This document shows positions 1 through 10,600 of a DNA stretch of 64,000 nucleotides, piece after piece. Under the pieces are notes generated by a model that had not been told where the DNA came from, made no database searches, and was given only the letters and a program-made list of their open reading frames with translations. This DNA comes from Diabrotica undecimpunctata. Its lineage: Eukaryota; Arthropoda; Insecta; Coleoptera; Chrysomelidae. Within the stretch, counting starts at the first letter, position 1. Every line of letters begins with the position of its first letter. The DNA lies in assembly GCF_040954645.1 (NCBI RefSeq), contig NC_092803.1, positions 66,932,427 to 66,996,426 of the forward strand, written 5' to 3'. The position numbers and the translations under genes were made by a program.

Positions 1-560
1 TATGTCGACGTCATTGCAGAGAATTTGCAAGTTTCTTACAAGCATGCATAAATTCATCAAAATTTTACAGAAACATCCTAAGTTAGCTAGCGGAAAAGCA
101 TTATTCCTTAGTGAGAAATATCTTTGCCCACTGTCGTTGGCAAACGTTTTTTTGTCTATTTATATGGTGGAAATAAAGATGATTCTTTAACAACATAAGA
201 TACCAAACGATTCGCCGAGACAGTGACCAAAATTACATTTAACTTACCATCGCTTCCGCCAACACAAAATGCAGCTCGTTTTCACAGTGTTAGGAGTTTA
301 TCACCCGGAAAAACTGCAGGAAACACTGCGGAATCCTGACGATTGGGAGTAGAAAAAGCATGGAACAATTTGGATACCAATCAAAACTTTCAAAACTCTA
401 GCACCCCTGAACTTTTAAAATTAATTTTTTGTAGATAAAACGGACCCTGTGAAAGAGGGTGTTGTTGCCGAAAAGTAGGCCTTAAATGCTCTGCAGTGTG
501 CCTCAGTTGTTCTGGTGAAACCTTCAGTGACATTATGGCAATATTAAAATTAATATACGA
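1..560 (+). pseudogene. Degenerate transposon-associated ORF with Cys-rich C-terminus
   Basis: With several stops and frame changes, the plus strand reads FFVYLYGGNKDDSLTT, then LPSLPPTQNAARFHSVRS, NNLDTNQNFQ and APELLK-like text. It ends in a Cys cluster (CERGCCCRKVGLKCSAVC) and CSGE. I recognise this order (LYGG, LPPT-AA-H, Cys-rich CRK-GL-CS tail) from uncharacterised insect proteins that travel with repeats. I cannot name the element. The copy is dead and its 5' part lies outside the window. Confidence 0.5.
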
Positions 561-789
561 AAATAAAAAACAATATCTGGAAAACAACTTTTTAAATATA
601 ATAATGATACTAAATATTATCTCGCCTGGAAATTGTCAGTAAATTAGGTCTAATGGGTACACCGTTTAAAAAAGGCGCCCACTTCATATGTAGATAATAT
701 CATAGGAATGTTAACAAAATAATAAATTATATGAATAAAAAAATATATGAGTAATAAAAAACTAAGCCTAATGTAATTATTCTTTTAAA

Positions 790-1290
790 GAAAATAAGCC
801 ACAATAAAAGTTAAAAATAAGTTTATTTATCTTTTAATTTCCACTTCGGAAATAATTATTCTCAAAATATAAACATTAACAAATTAAATAAATTTTGTTT
901 TTTGTTACTTGGTGAAAAAATCTTCTAATAATTTGATTTTATCTTACTTGTTTATATTGACAATTCAGACATATATTATACATTTTAAAGTAGACGATTT
1001 TATTGATATTGCCAATATTACTGAGTAGCGTTTCTGGGACGACTTTATTGTAAGATAGTCAGTAAGTATTGTAAGACAGAAAAAATCATAGCATGTGATT
1101 CGTATTTAAAAAGACAACCACATGCCATGATAACAGTAAAAATCCTCCTGTTGGTGATTCCATAGTAAATCATGAGAAAAAAACAGGAAAAAAACCTTAT
1201 AATACTAGCCCGACATGGTACGTATTTAGTTTAACATTTAGTTTAGTCTCAATAAACACCAAATTCTGATTTTATATGATGATTATATTC
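790..1290 (-). mobile_element. Penelope-like element 3' end fragment
   Basis: About 500 bp similar to the 3' untranslated half of the Penelope-like copies at 18506-19550 and 39310-41431. Shared blocks include AAGCCACAAT, TTCCACTTCGGAAA, TTGACAATTCAGACATA and CCCGACATGG. It is oriented minus, truncated before the GIY-YIG region, and more diverged than the other copies. Confidence 0.7.
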
Positions 1291-1301
1291 TGGTCAGATA
1301 A

Positions 1302-1556
1302 GTGATGGAGTTTAAATATCTAGGCATCACATTATCTAGCTACGGAAAGCTCGAAACTGAAGTGGAAGATCAAGCTAATAGGGCAAACAGCACTGCAGGT
1401 TGCTTGAATAAAACAAGATGGAGAAACAAAAATATCGGGAAAGAAATGAAAGGCAGAATTTACAAACCAGTCATCAGATTAATTTTGAGATACGCGGCAA
1501 AAACAAGACCTGATACAGAGAGGTCAAAATATGTTGGAGAGGTAGAGGAGAGGTAG
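1302..1556 (+). pseudogene. LINE reverse-transcriptase C-terminal fragment
   Basis: An 84-residue stretch reading FKYLGITLSSYGKLE and ending in RYAAKTRPDTERSK. This is the post-RT region of an insect endonuclease-reverse transcriptase (KYLG ... TYAAETR signature). The same family recurs at 51430-52850 (ITYASESRSDT). It is 5'-truncated and followed at once by a different LINE tail. Confidence 0.7.
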
Positions 1557-1589
1557 TATGTTAAAAACAGAAGAGAAGAAAACACTCAA

Positions 1590-1800
1590 AACAAAAATTG
1601 AATGTACGCCAGTTGATTGTACAGGGCAAGATTGAGGGAAAGAGAGGCCCTAGTCGTAGACGTACATCCTGGCTGGCCAATCTTAGAAAGTGGATTGGTC
1701 TAACGTCAGCAGATCTATTTCGAGCTGCTGTGAAAAGAATAAGATGGTCAATGTGGTTGCCAACATCTCTAAAAGATAGGCATATTTAGAAGAAGTTTCA
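1590..1800 (+). mobile_element. LINE 3' end stub with AAGAAG tail
   Basis: Encodes [32 protein letters not shown] and DLFRAA, the C-terminus of the AAG-tailed LINE family seen also at 29247, 49093 and 53836. It ends near the short TTAGAAGAAG tract at 1787. A 5'-truncated, non-functional remnant. Confidence 0.75.
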
Positions 1801-1864
1801 CTGCTTAGAAGGACAATATAATTTCAGCGACTTACACCATTTTGAAGGTATAAAAAATTTAACT

Positions 1865-2059
1865 CTATGGACACACAACATTGGACTGCTTCCTTCCTAA
1901 TGCCATAAGCAAGACAAGGATGTTAATGTCCTCTTCTATGACAGTCACGGAACCATAAGCTTGGAATGCAGCAAGCGCAGAACAGATGATGGCGGTATCT
2001 GCATCAGATTCAGCTTGGTCGACACCACTTCTGATCTGAGCAGTTTTAAAAAGGTCCAA
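1865..2059 (-). pseudogene. Fragment of transposon-associated ORF (DADTAI domain)
   Basis: 64 residues with VDQAESDADTAIICSALA and SVTVIEEDINILVLLMAL. I associate this pattern with the region upstream of the LYGG/Cys-tail region seen at 1-560, although here it lies on the other strand. It is probably a separate truncated copy. The function is unknown. Confidence 0.4.
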
Positions 2060-2533
2060 AGTTTATTTTTTTTTCATTACCAAGAAACTTATCTTGGAAT
2101 TATATTATACACGAGCGCACGAAGTGTGGTAAGTTTTGTGGTGGCAAAATGGGTCGATAATTAATTAATAATAACAGCAATGTTAACAAGGAGTTTGGGT
2201 TTAGCAGCCAAAGCGAACACACCTAATAATACAACAAATAATAAATACAAGTGATTAAAGTAAAATATAGATAATAAGTGTTTATAAAAAAGAATTTTCA
2301 ATTCGTCTACATTGAAAAAAAAACGTAATTTAATTAAAATAGTGAAAGTAGCATTGATAAATAAATTAGATTTCGGCAGTGACAAAAAGATAAGAAATAT
2401 TTATCGGTTGGTTTTTAAGATCATTAGCCAGATAATTAAGTAAACAATACAACAGGATATCGTAAGTAAGCAGAATATTAGTTTTAATAGTAATAATTGT
2501 AGCTTTGATACAAACAATATAAACATATAGTCA
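2060..2533. other. No recognisable gene
   Basis: AT-rich sequence between the ORF fragment and the LINE. Nothing coding or repetitive could be supported. Confidence 0.5.
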
Positions 2534-2693
2534 GGGCCGGCTTCTGAGTTTTAGGAATAAAAGTGTTGGAGTATTGGACGCAGCCAGCGCGGGTGTGGGC
2601 GGAAATTTGAATTGAGTAGAGTTTTCGCACAACTGCACCCGTGACGCAGTGACTAATAACCCTAGCCCAGAAAATTACTATAAATAAAGAACA

Positions 2694-3497
2694 ATGAATT
2701 CAGATGAGGAGTTAACTGATGAAGGAAAAAGGAGGAGAGAAGATGATGAATATTACTCCAGGAGATAAAAAACACCGAGAACCCCACAAAAAAGAGAAGA
2801 AGAAAACACAAGTGGAATCGACCAAATGATGAAAATGATGAAAGAATTGGCAATGGATGTAAAAGACATAAAAAAAGAACAATATAGATCACAAGACGAA
2901 ATTACGCAACTAAAGAGGGAAATTACAGAACTAAAAGATCAACAAAGCGACTACAAAGATGAAATAAGACAGATGCGAGAAACAAACGAAAAAGCTATTA
3001 AAAAAATAAGCCAATTAGAGAAAGAAATTACCGCAGCAAACGAAAAAATAGAGAAACTGGAGAGAGAAAAAAAGAGGAAAAATGTAGTAATACAAGGACT
3101 AAACATTGATACAAATGATCAAAAACTAGTGCGAGAGGCCGTAGAGGACTTTCTAGAAAAAGAACTACAAGTGTCAGTAGATGTAAATGGAGCAAGAAAA
3201 ATAGGAGAAAATACTACCTTAGTAGAACTTAACAGCGTGAAGAACAAAATTGAAGTAATGAAAAATAAAAATAAACTTAAAAACAAACCAGACAAGCGAA
3301 TCTACATAAATGATGATATGTCAAAGGAGGAAAGAATTATACAGAAAGAAATTAGAAGTAAGGCTATGGCAGAGAGATATAATGGAAAAAATGTAAAAAT
3401 AGGATTCCAGAAGCTAATTATAGATAGAGAAACATGGACATGGAATAACAGCCAACGAAAATTAGTAAAAGATAAAAATGTAAAACCAAAAAACTAA
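2694..3497 (+). pseudogene. LINE ORF1 protein (coiled coil plus RRM-like domain)
   Basis: ATG at 2694 opens MNSDEELTDEGKRRRED. An in-frame TAA at 2766-2768 breaks it, and the frame then runs on to the stop at 3495-3497. The N-terminus is basic and acidic. A long heptad-type coiled coil rich in K, E and I follows, then KKRKNVVIQGLNID and KRIYINDDMSKEERII, which resemble the RNA-binding part of L1-type ORF1 proteins. Such proteins coat the element RNA. The single stop is the only lesion I see. Confidence 0.8.
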
Positions 3498-3499
3498 CA

Positions 3500-6400
3500 G
3501 CAAAATTTAAACAGGCTAAAATAACGAAGACGACTTGGCAAGATAAAGGTAAAAGAGATGATCAAAATGTAGAGATCATTACTGGAAACAAAGTAATAAA
3601 CGAATGCATATTAGTAGGGACATGGAATGTAAGAGGAACGTACGAGGAAGAAAAACTAAAACACATAATCGACGAATGCAAAAAATACAAGTTCGAAATA
3701 GTAGCACTACAAGAAACAAAACAATTAGGGCAAAACTCAATGGAAATAAACGACTATTTATTTTTCAACAGCGGGGGAGAAAATAGAATGTTAGGCACAG
3801 GCTTTGTGGTAAATAAAAAGCTGAAAGATCTAATCGTTGACTTCAAACCAATTTCAGAGAGAATATGTGTATTAAGAATAAGAGGAAAATACCAAAAAAT
3901 AACATTTATAAATATACCTGCACCGACTGAAGACAAAAGTATAGAAATAAAAGAAGACTTTTATAATCAAATAGATACAGTATTCGAAAATATCCCCAAA
4001 TACGATGTATAAATAGTGCTAGGTGATAGTAATGCAAAAATAGGAAAAGAAGAAATATATGTACCCACCATAGGAAAATACAGCTTGCATGAAACAACGA
4101 ACGAAAATGGTCACTTCCTAATTTATTTCGCGAAAGAAAGAAATATGATCATTATGAGCACATACTTCCAACACAAAAGAATACACCAAGGAACGTGGAG
4201 ATCGCCGGATGGGAAAACCATAAACCAAATTGATCATGTGCTTGTCGAAAAAGATATGCAAAAATGTATAAAGAACATAAGAACATACAGAGGTCCAGAT
4301 GCAGATTCAGATCACTTTATAGTTGAAATACAAATGAAACAACTTATTCCAGTGCTTAGAAACCAGCGGAAGAAAAAGTATAAAGCAACTAAACCTGTGA
4401 GACTACTGACAGAAGAGGAACAAAATAAATATGAAAGAATAGTCAGTAGAGGATTAGATAATATTGCAGAAAGTGGGGATATTGAACAAACATAGATGCA
4501 AATAAAAGTATGTATGACCAAAGCAGCTCAGGCCAGTAATAGAAATATAAAACACGAATACAAAGAATGGTTCGACGATGAATGTAAAATGGAACTAGAT
4601 GAATGAAATAAATTAAGAATGAAAATGATGCAAGAAAAAACAACAGAGATAGAGAGAAAATACAATGAACAAAGGAAAAGAGCCAAAAGAATAATAAGAT
4701 CTAAGAAAAGAAAATACAATGAAGATAAATTAAAATGTATAGAACAGAGCTATAAAAATAGAGAAATTAGAAACTTATATAAAGGGGTGAAAAATGAGAA
4801 AAAGGGGTACCAAGGAAAACCTGTACACTACAAAAACAACAATAGAAGAAATTTAGTAAGTGACGAAGAAATATTGAGCAGATGGAAAGAAAACTTTGAA
4901 GAACTTTTAAATGAAATTCCCACAACAGAATATGAAGAGGAAGAAGAAGTGAAGGAAAATGTCGATCAAGAACGAATAGAGGAAAGACCGCCTAACGAAA
5001 AAGAAATAAAAGAAATAATAGAGAAACGAAAGAATAATAAGAGCCCAGGAAGAGATGAAGTAACAGCTGAAATGTTTAAATATGGAGGACCAGTACTAAT
5101 TAAGCATTTGGAAAAGTTGCTAAAAGACATATGGGAACAAAAAAAATTACCGAAGGAATGGACCGAAGCGACACTGTGCCCTTTTCACAAAAAAGGTGAC
5201 AAAAGTTTATGCCACAATTACAGGGGAATAGCCCTACTAAATGTGGCATATAAAATACTTGCAGTATATATAAAAGATAAGCTATCTCAAAATATAGATA
5301 ATGACATAGGGGAATATCAATGTGGATTCAGAAGAGGGTGCAGCACAGTGGATCAAATTTTCCTACTGCGCGAAATACAAGCAGAAAGCTACGAATATGG
5401 GAAACCTACAATGGCCCTATTTATCGACTTTAAACAAGCGTTCGATAGGATAAAGTGCAAAGAAATATACAAAGCACTACGTGAAATGAGAATTAGTAAA
5501 AAACTGATAAGAATGGTAAAAGTGACACTCCGAAAAACAGAGAATAGGGTTAAAATAAATGGCGAAGAAACAGATAAGTTTGAGGTCAGTGAGCGGGTGC
5601 GACAAGGAGACCCACTGTCATCGCTGTTGTTCAGTATCGTCCTCGAAGTTACCATCAGAGAAGCTGGAATCAACAGGTCAGGACTTATATATCAAAGAAA
5701 ACACCAATGCTTAGCATTCGCTGACGACATTGTACTGATAGCCAGAAGTAAGCAAGAATTAAAAGAAATAATAAAAAGATTAGAAATGAAAGCGAGAAAG
5801 AAAGGGATGTACATAAATGAAGAAAAGACCAAATATATGGAATGGACAGAAAGAGATTACCTACAAGAACAATATCTGACAGTAATAACAGATGAAAAAA
5901 CATATAAATTCGAAGAAGTAGAAATATTCCAGTATTTAGGAGCGACATTCACGAGAAGGCCAAATATGAAGGAAGAAATCCAAGCGAGAATTATGGCCTG
6001 TAACCGTTGTATTTTTGCACTAAACAATTTATTAAGAAGCAAAAACATATCTAGAAGGGCTAAGATAAGAATATATAAGACAGTAATACGACCTATTGTA
6101 TTATATGCCAGTGAAACATGGACAATGAAAAAATCCGAGCAAGTCTTGCTGCAAGTCTGGGAAAGAAAAGTCCTCAGGAAAATATTTGGAGGTAAATTAT
6201 GGAATGGTTTATGGATAAAAAGACCAAATATGGAATTAGAGGAGATGTATGGAGAGCCGAATATCGTAGGGATCATAAAGTCACAAAGACTGAGATGGTT
6301 GGGACACATCCAAAGGATGGAAAACACGAGACTGCCAAAAAGAATGCTAATGGGAGGAATAGGAGGGAAAAGGAAGAAAGGCAGACCGAAAACCAGGTGG

Positions 6401-6526
6401 AAGAAGGATGTTGAAAAAGACATAGAAAAACTTAAAATACCAAACTGGAAAAATAAAGCAACAAACAGAAAAGAATGGAAAATAATAGTAACCCAAGCCA
6501 TGGGCCTTCTAGGCCTGGGGAGCTAA
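3500..6526 (+). pseudogene. LINE ORF2: endonuclease and reverse transcriptase
   Basis: One reading frame throughout, in a different frame from ORF1 and open through its stop codon. Endonuclease motifs: GTWNVRG (3617), ALQETK (near 3708), VLGDSNAKIG (4016) and DADSDHF (4303). RT motifs: SPGRDEVTAEMF, NYRGIALLN, FIDFKQAFD, RQGDPLSSLLF and LAFADDIVLIA (5710-5742). The tail carries LRWLGHIQRM and GRPKTRWKKDVE. Three in-frame stops at 4010, 4493 and 4604 inactivate it. No ATG is seen in the ORF2 frame ahead of the endonuclease motifs, so translation of the parent element would need frameshifting or reinitiation. Confidence 0.9.
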
Positions 6527-6644
6527 ATTATATATATAATGTTAACAAAATATTAAATTAATTTAAAATTAAAAGAATAAAAAAATTTATGATAGAAAAG
6601 TCCAATGCTTTATTTTTATCTTATTCAAGAACCCGGTTAAATTT

Positions 6645-7255
6645 GGAGCGCTGTAAAACACAAAAAATTAATGAAAATATACAAATTTGTGGTGTATTAC
6701 GTTTAAAAACCCTTTATAATATTGCTCTGACATAATTTTATTGTACAATGACTAGAGGAAAAGTTAAGGCCAAAAAGAAAATTTGTTCAAAAACTTGTAG
6801 TTATTTTTTTTTAAACTATAAAAAGTAATAGGAATAAATTTGTAGACTATTTAATTTGCTACAAATAATGTTTAATAAAATTTTCTGTGGAGTAGCTAGG
6901 TTACGAGATACAGCGTGAAAACGCTTTCCATCCCTTACTCCAAGCTGACGAGTATTCAAGTACCCAGAAAAATTAATGAAATTAAACAAATTTTTGCAAT
7001 AAAAATCATTCTATGAAAAACCCTCTTTGGTGTTGCTTTAATACCATTTTATTGTATAATTACCTTTATCTGTTCCAAAATTTTTAGTTATTTTCTTTAT
7101 AACTTACTATTTTCTTTTTTAAGATTAAAAGTGACAGAAATAAAAATAAAGACAATTTAATTTGCTAGAAAAAATGTTCGATAATTTTTTTTTAGTGTTG
7201 CTAGTTTACGAGATAGAGCGTGGAGCGTGAAAATATCTTACCCACCCTTTTTTTC
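6645..7255. repeat. Diverged tandem dimer, about 300-bp unit
   Basis: Two copies in direct orientation, about 6654-6950 and 6961-7255. Shared anchors are ATTAATGAAA, a TTTTATTGTA block, AATTTAATTTGCTA and TTACGAGATA followed by AGCGTG. Unit identity is moderate, so the duplication is old. No coding potential. Confidence 0.65.
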
Positions 7256-7563
7256 AAGATGGCGGCCGGAGAACAATGGTGACGACCTCACAAACTTGAA
7301 CTTATTCCCTCCTTCCCGATGTCCCGATGTGAAAAGTGCACGCTAAGGCATAAAAAATGTAACATTTCAATGGACTAACTGGTTGTAAATGCAAGAGAGC
7401 AAGACGAACTAAAATTATGGAACGCTTTACTATTTTGTTTTGCCATTATTGGGAAGGGGCTGTGCTTACCTTTTCTCTATCGTTCCATGTTTAGTGTATA
7501 TATAATACCAAATAAGATCTATCTTAAATAATTTGACTAATATAGTCGTATATAATAACTTAC
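7256..7563. other. Intron sequence, nothing recognised
   Basis: Includes a locally GC-richer stretch (7255-7320) but no motif or ORF I can identify. Confidence 0.4.
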
Positions 7564-7695
7564 TTTAATATAGTAGATCCTTCTATCATCTTTGTCACCT
7601 TTAGATACATATCCGTTTTCTGTAATTAAAATTCCTGGATTGTTATAGTTGTCCTTGATCCAGTTTACTAAATGCCTTCCACTCCATGGCACTAC
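7564..7695 (-). CDS. GH1 exon 7 (nucleophile ITENG)
   Basis: Exactly 44 codons between acceptor TTTATAG and donor GTAAGT. It encodes [17 protein letters not shown], then [14 protein letters not shown] with nucleophile Glu397, ending RRIYYIK. The donor shows that at least one more exon follows. The expected YTAW...DNFEW exon is not present in 1-7563. Confidence 0.95.
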
Positions 7696-10600
7696 CTATA
7701 AAAAATGGTGTTAGTGAAGAACATAATAACCGATTCTAAAATAACATATATTAATAAAAAAGATACGTGTTTAAACATAGTTCTTCTTCTTAAAGTGCCC
7801 TCTTCTTTCGAAGGTATGATTATTATTATTCTTTGTATTCTCAAATATTATTTATAATTACATTACTGCGTTAATTAGTTATTATTTTTTATTATTATTT
7901 TTTATTAATTTTTATTTACTGTTTCGTTAAAAGGTTAGTTAGACGAATAATTAAATCACTGTCTTAAATTGCAAAACCACGATATACGTCTTCCTTTAAC
8001 GCTACGTTTTTCTAGATAGAATCTTTTCCTGCATAACTTGCAGAAGCTGATATCTAATTTATGTCATTCCAGTTATATAAATGCGGTCATTTTTAATACT
8101 TACTTTTTTGTAAAGTCACACCTTGAAAATGCTTACCTTCCTCATCATCGCATTAAAGAGTGACAGCTTCTACGCCCTACAGGTATTCTTAAGTTTAAGT
8201 TGATTTCATGTAATCGAATGAACTATCTTACAATAAAGTTATCCCAGGAACGCAACTCAACAATATTGGCAATATCAATTGCCAATATGAGTAAGCCAGA
8301 TAAAATTATTAAAAGGATGATTTTTCACCAAGTAACAAAAAACAAAATTTGTATGTTTTTAATGTTTTATATTTTGAAAATGAAAAGTGTAAATAGGAAC
8401 GTCAAAAATAAGCTTATTTTAAACTTAAATTGTGGCTTATTCTCAACAGAAATAGTAAATTCATGTTATATATTTCAATAAGTCGCTTTTTTGTTAATAG
8501 CGATTCAAATTTCATTTGCATAATAAATGCAATCCTGTGACCCAAAAACACTTACATAATTAATACATTAATCAAAATAATTGTGCCGCTTCATTTTTAA
8601 CTTCAAATATAACCAAAAATAATTACTTTACCGTTACTAATAAAGAGTATATTATTTACATAGAAAGTATCGGAGAATTGAAAAATTGAGCTATAATGGC
8701 AATTCCGCCAGTGGCGTATAATTTGTGAAGAGTCAACCATTCACTTTCCCTTGCTGTACGACTCTGGTAGCAACCAAAAACGTTTATTTAGCATAATTTC
8801 GTAAAGTTTATAGTAACTACACTAGTTTTAAAGTACTAGATACAAATAATTTTTATATAAACACCCTGTACCTAGATAAGGGTCGAGATTTTATTTAAGT
8901 GATTTGGTTTAAATGTTAATATTTTGAATCCAGGAATCTACAGTTAAAATATTTAGAATTATTAATGAAACACCCTGCATAGTTATAGCTAAATTTTTTG
9001 ATAGACCGGTTCACGTTGAAATAGTATTAAGATGGCAATTATTGCAAAAATAACAATTTTTAATAACCTATTATTGTTGGTATTTATGTTTGGAATAATA
9101 TATTCAGATGGCTATGGTTAAATAAAATCGTTTAATTTAAATTAGGTTTAATCATTTGTATCCCATATTATAACAGAATACATATGAAATCGCATAACAA
9201 GGTCTACTCATCATCATCAATCTATATGCGTCCACTGCTAGACACATAGATCTCCCTGAGCTCTTTCCATCTGTCTTTGTCTTGTGCGGTTTGCATCCAG
9301 TTACTGCTAACACGCATCAAGTCGTCAGTCCATTTAGTTGGTAGGCGTCTTCTGCTCCGTATTGCTTCTTGTCTTGGTCTTCACTCTAAAATACGTTTTG
9401 TCCATCGGTTGTCTCATAATCTGGCGACGTGTCCTGCCCCATTTTCATCTTAACGACGCGATTTTTTCGATGGCGTATATTGTTTTTGTTCTACGACGTA
9501 TTTCTTCGTTTGGGATTCGGTCTCTCAGAGAGACACCCAACATCTGGCGCTCCATAGCACTCTGAGTCACCTATCAATACAATAATACCTCGACTTACGC
9601 GAACCAGTAGTTACGCGATTTTCAAATCTTATTAATTTAAACTTAACACAGATTTTGATACAAAAATTAAGTTTTCTGAATTAGCAAACAAGTTTGATCT
9701 GTCGGAATCGGCGGTCAGAACAATTATAGGACAAAGTAAAAATTCTTAAAGCCGTAAAAAGTTCACAATAATCTTTGAATTCAACCATCGTTCTTAAACG
9801 TCACGCTATTATGGCCGAGATGAAAATAATGTTAAAGTTATGGTGTAATAATTAGAGAAATAGGAAAAATTGTCCTATTGATTAGAACACAGTGTGCTCC
9901 AAAGCTAAGCTGATTTTTTAGTCACTGAAAGAGGATCCTGGGGAGACCGCCAAAAATGAAGTATTTGAAGCTAAAAACGGCTGGTGAAGCCAATTTAAAA
10001 GTCACTACAGTTAGCATAGTTAGGCAGAGAAATTAAAAGTTATGATAAATGAATGTGGCTACACTAACCAAACTGTGATGTGGAAGTCTAATCGTAAAGC
10101 TTGGGTGACAGAATTACTTTGTGAGGACTGGTTTGATCATCATTTTATACTTGACGTCGAGCTTTGTTGTCAATCTTAATAAATTGCATTTAAAGTGATG
10201 CTACTCATCGACAACGCAGCAGGTCATCCTACTGCAATCTTAAATAGTTTTGACCCTCGTATGACAGTTTGAATTTTTACTGCTTAATACAACTAGCTTA
10301 CTTCCACCGATGGATTGGGGAGTCATTAATACATTCAAACCTTATTACACCAGATGATCATTTGCACACCGGTATGAAGTTATAAGAAAAACAACGAGCT
10401 CTCTATTAAAGACTTTCGGAAACAATTGAACGTTATAGATGCAGTCAAAATTTTGAAATTAAATTTTATAAAAAATGTTAAATGGTGTCTGGAAAAACCT
10501 AAGTCCTTGTTCTTCACCACTGACACTAAGGTGGAATTGACGCCAGAGCTTGATGAAGTTAGTAATACGATTAAAGAAATGGTTAATATCGCCGTGCAAA

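Larger units (their letters stand above)
2534..6590 (+). mobile_element. Near full-length two-ORF non-LTR retrotransposon (APE-type LINE)
   Basis: A GC-richer 5' untranslated region (2534-2693), ORF1 (2694-3497), ORF2 (about 3500-6526) and an A-rich 3' end near 6590. ORF2 has an apurinic-type endonuclease and a reverse transcriptase but no RNase H that I can see. Only about four in-frame stops interrupt both ORFs, so this copy is fairly young but dead. It lies in the GH1 intron after exon 7, opposite to the gene. The clade is not settled by eye. Exact ends are approximate because no TSD was found. Confidence 0.88.

Noticed and set aside
5857..6501. 214-residue minus-strand ORF
   Set aside because: It lies antisense to the LINE RT C-terminus. 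Its hydrophobic composition comes from the complement of lysine-rich codons.
1..7563. Terminal GH1 exon (YTAW ... DNFEW) in the left part of the window
   Set aside because: I scanned the minus strand for the expected wording and splice acceptor and found none. The exon must lie further left.
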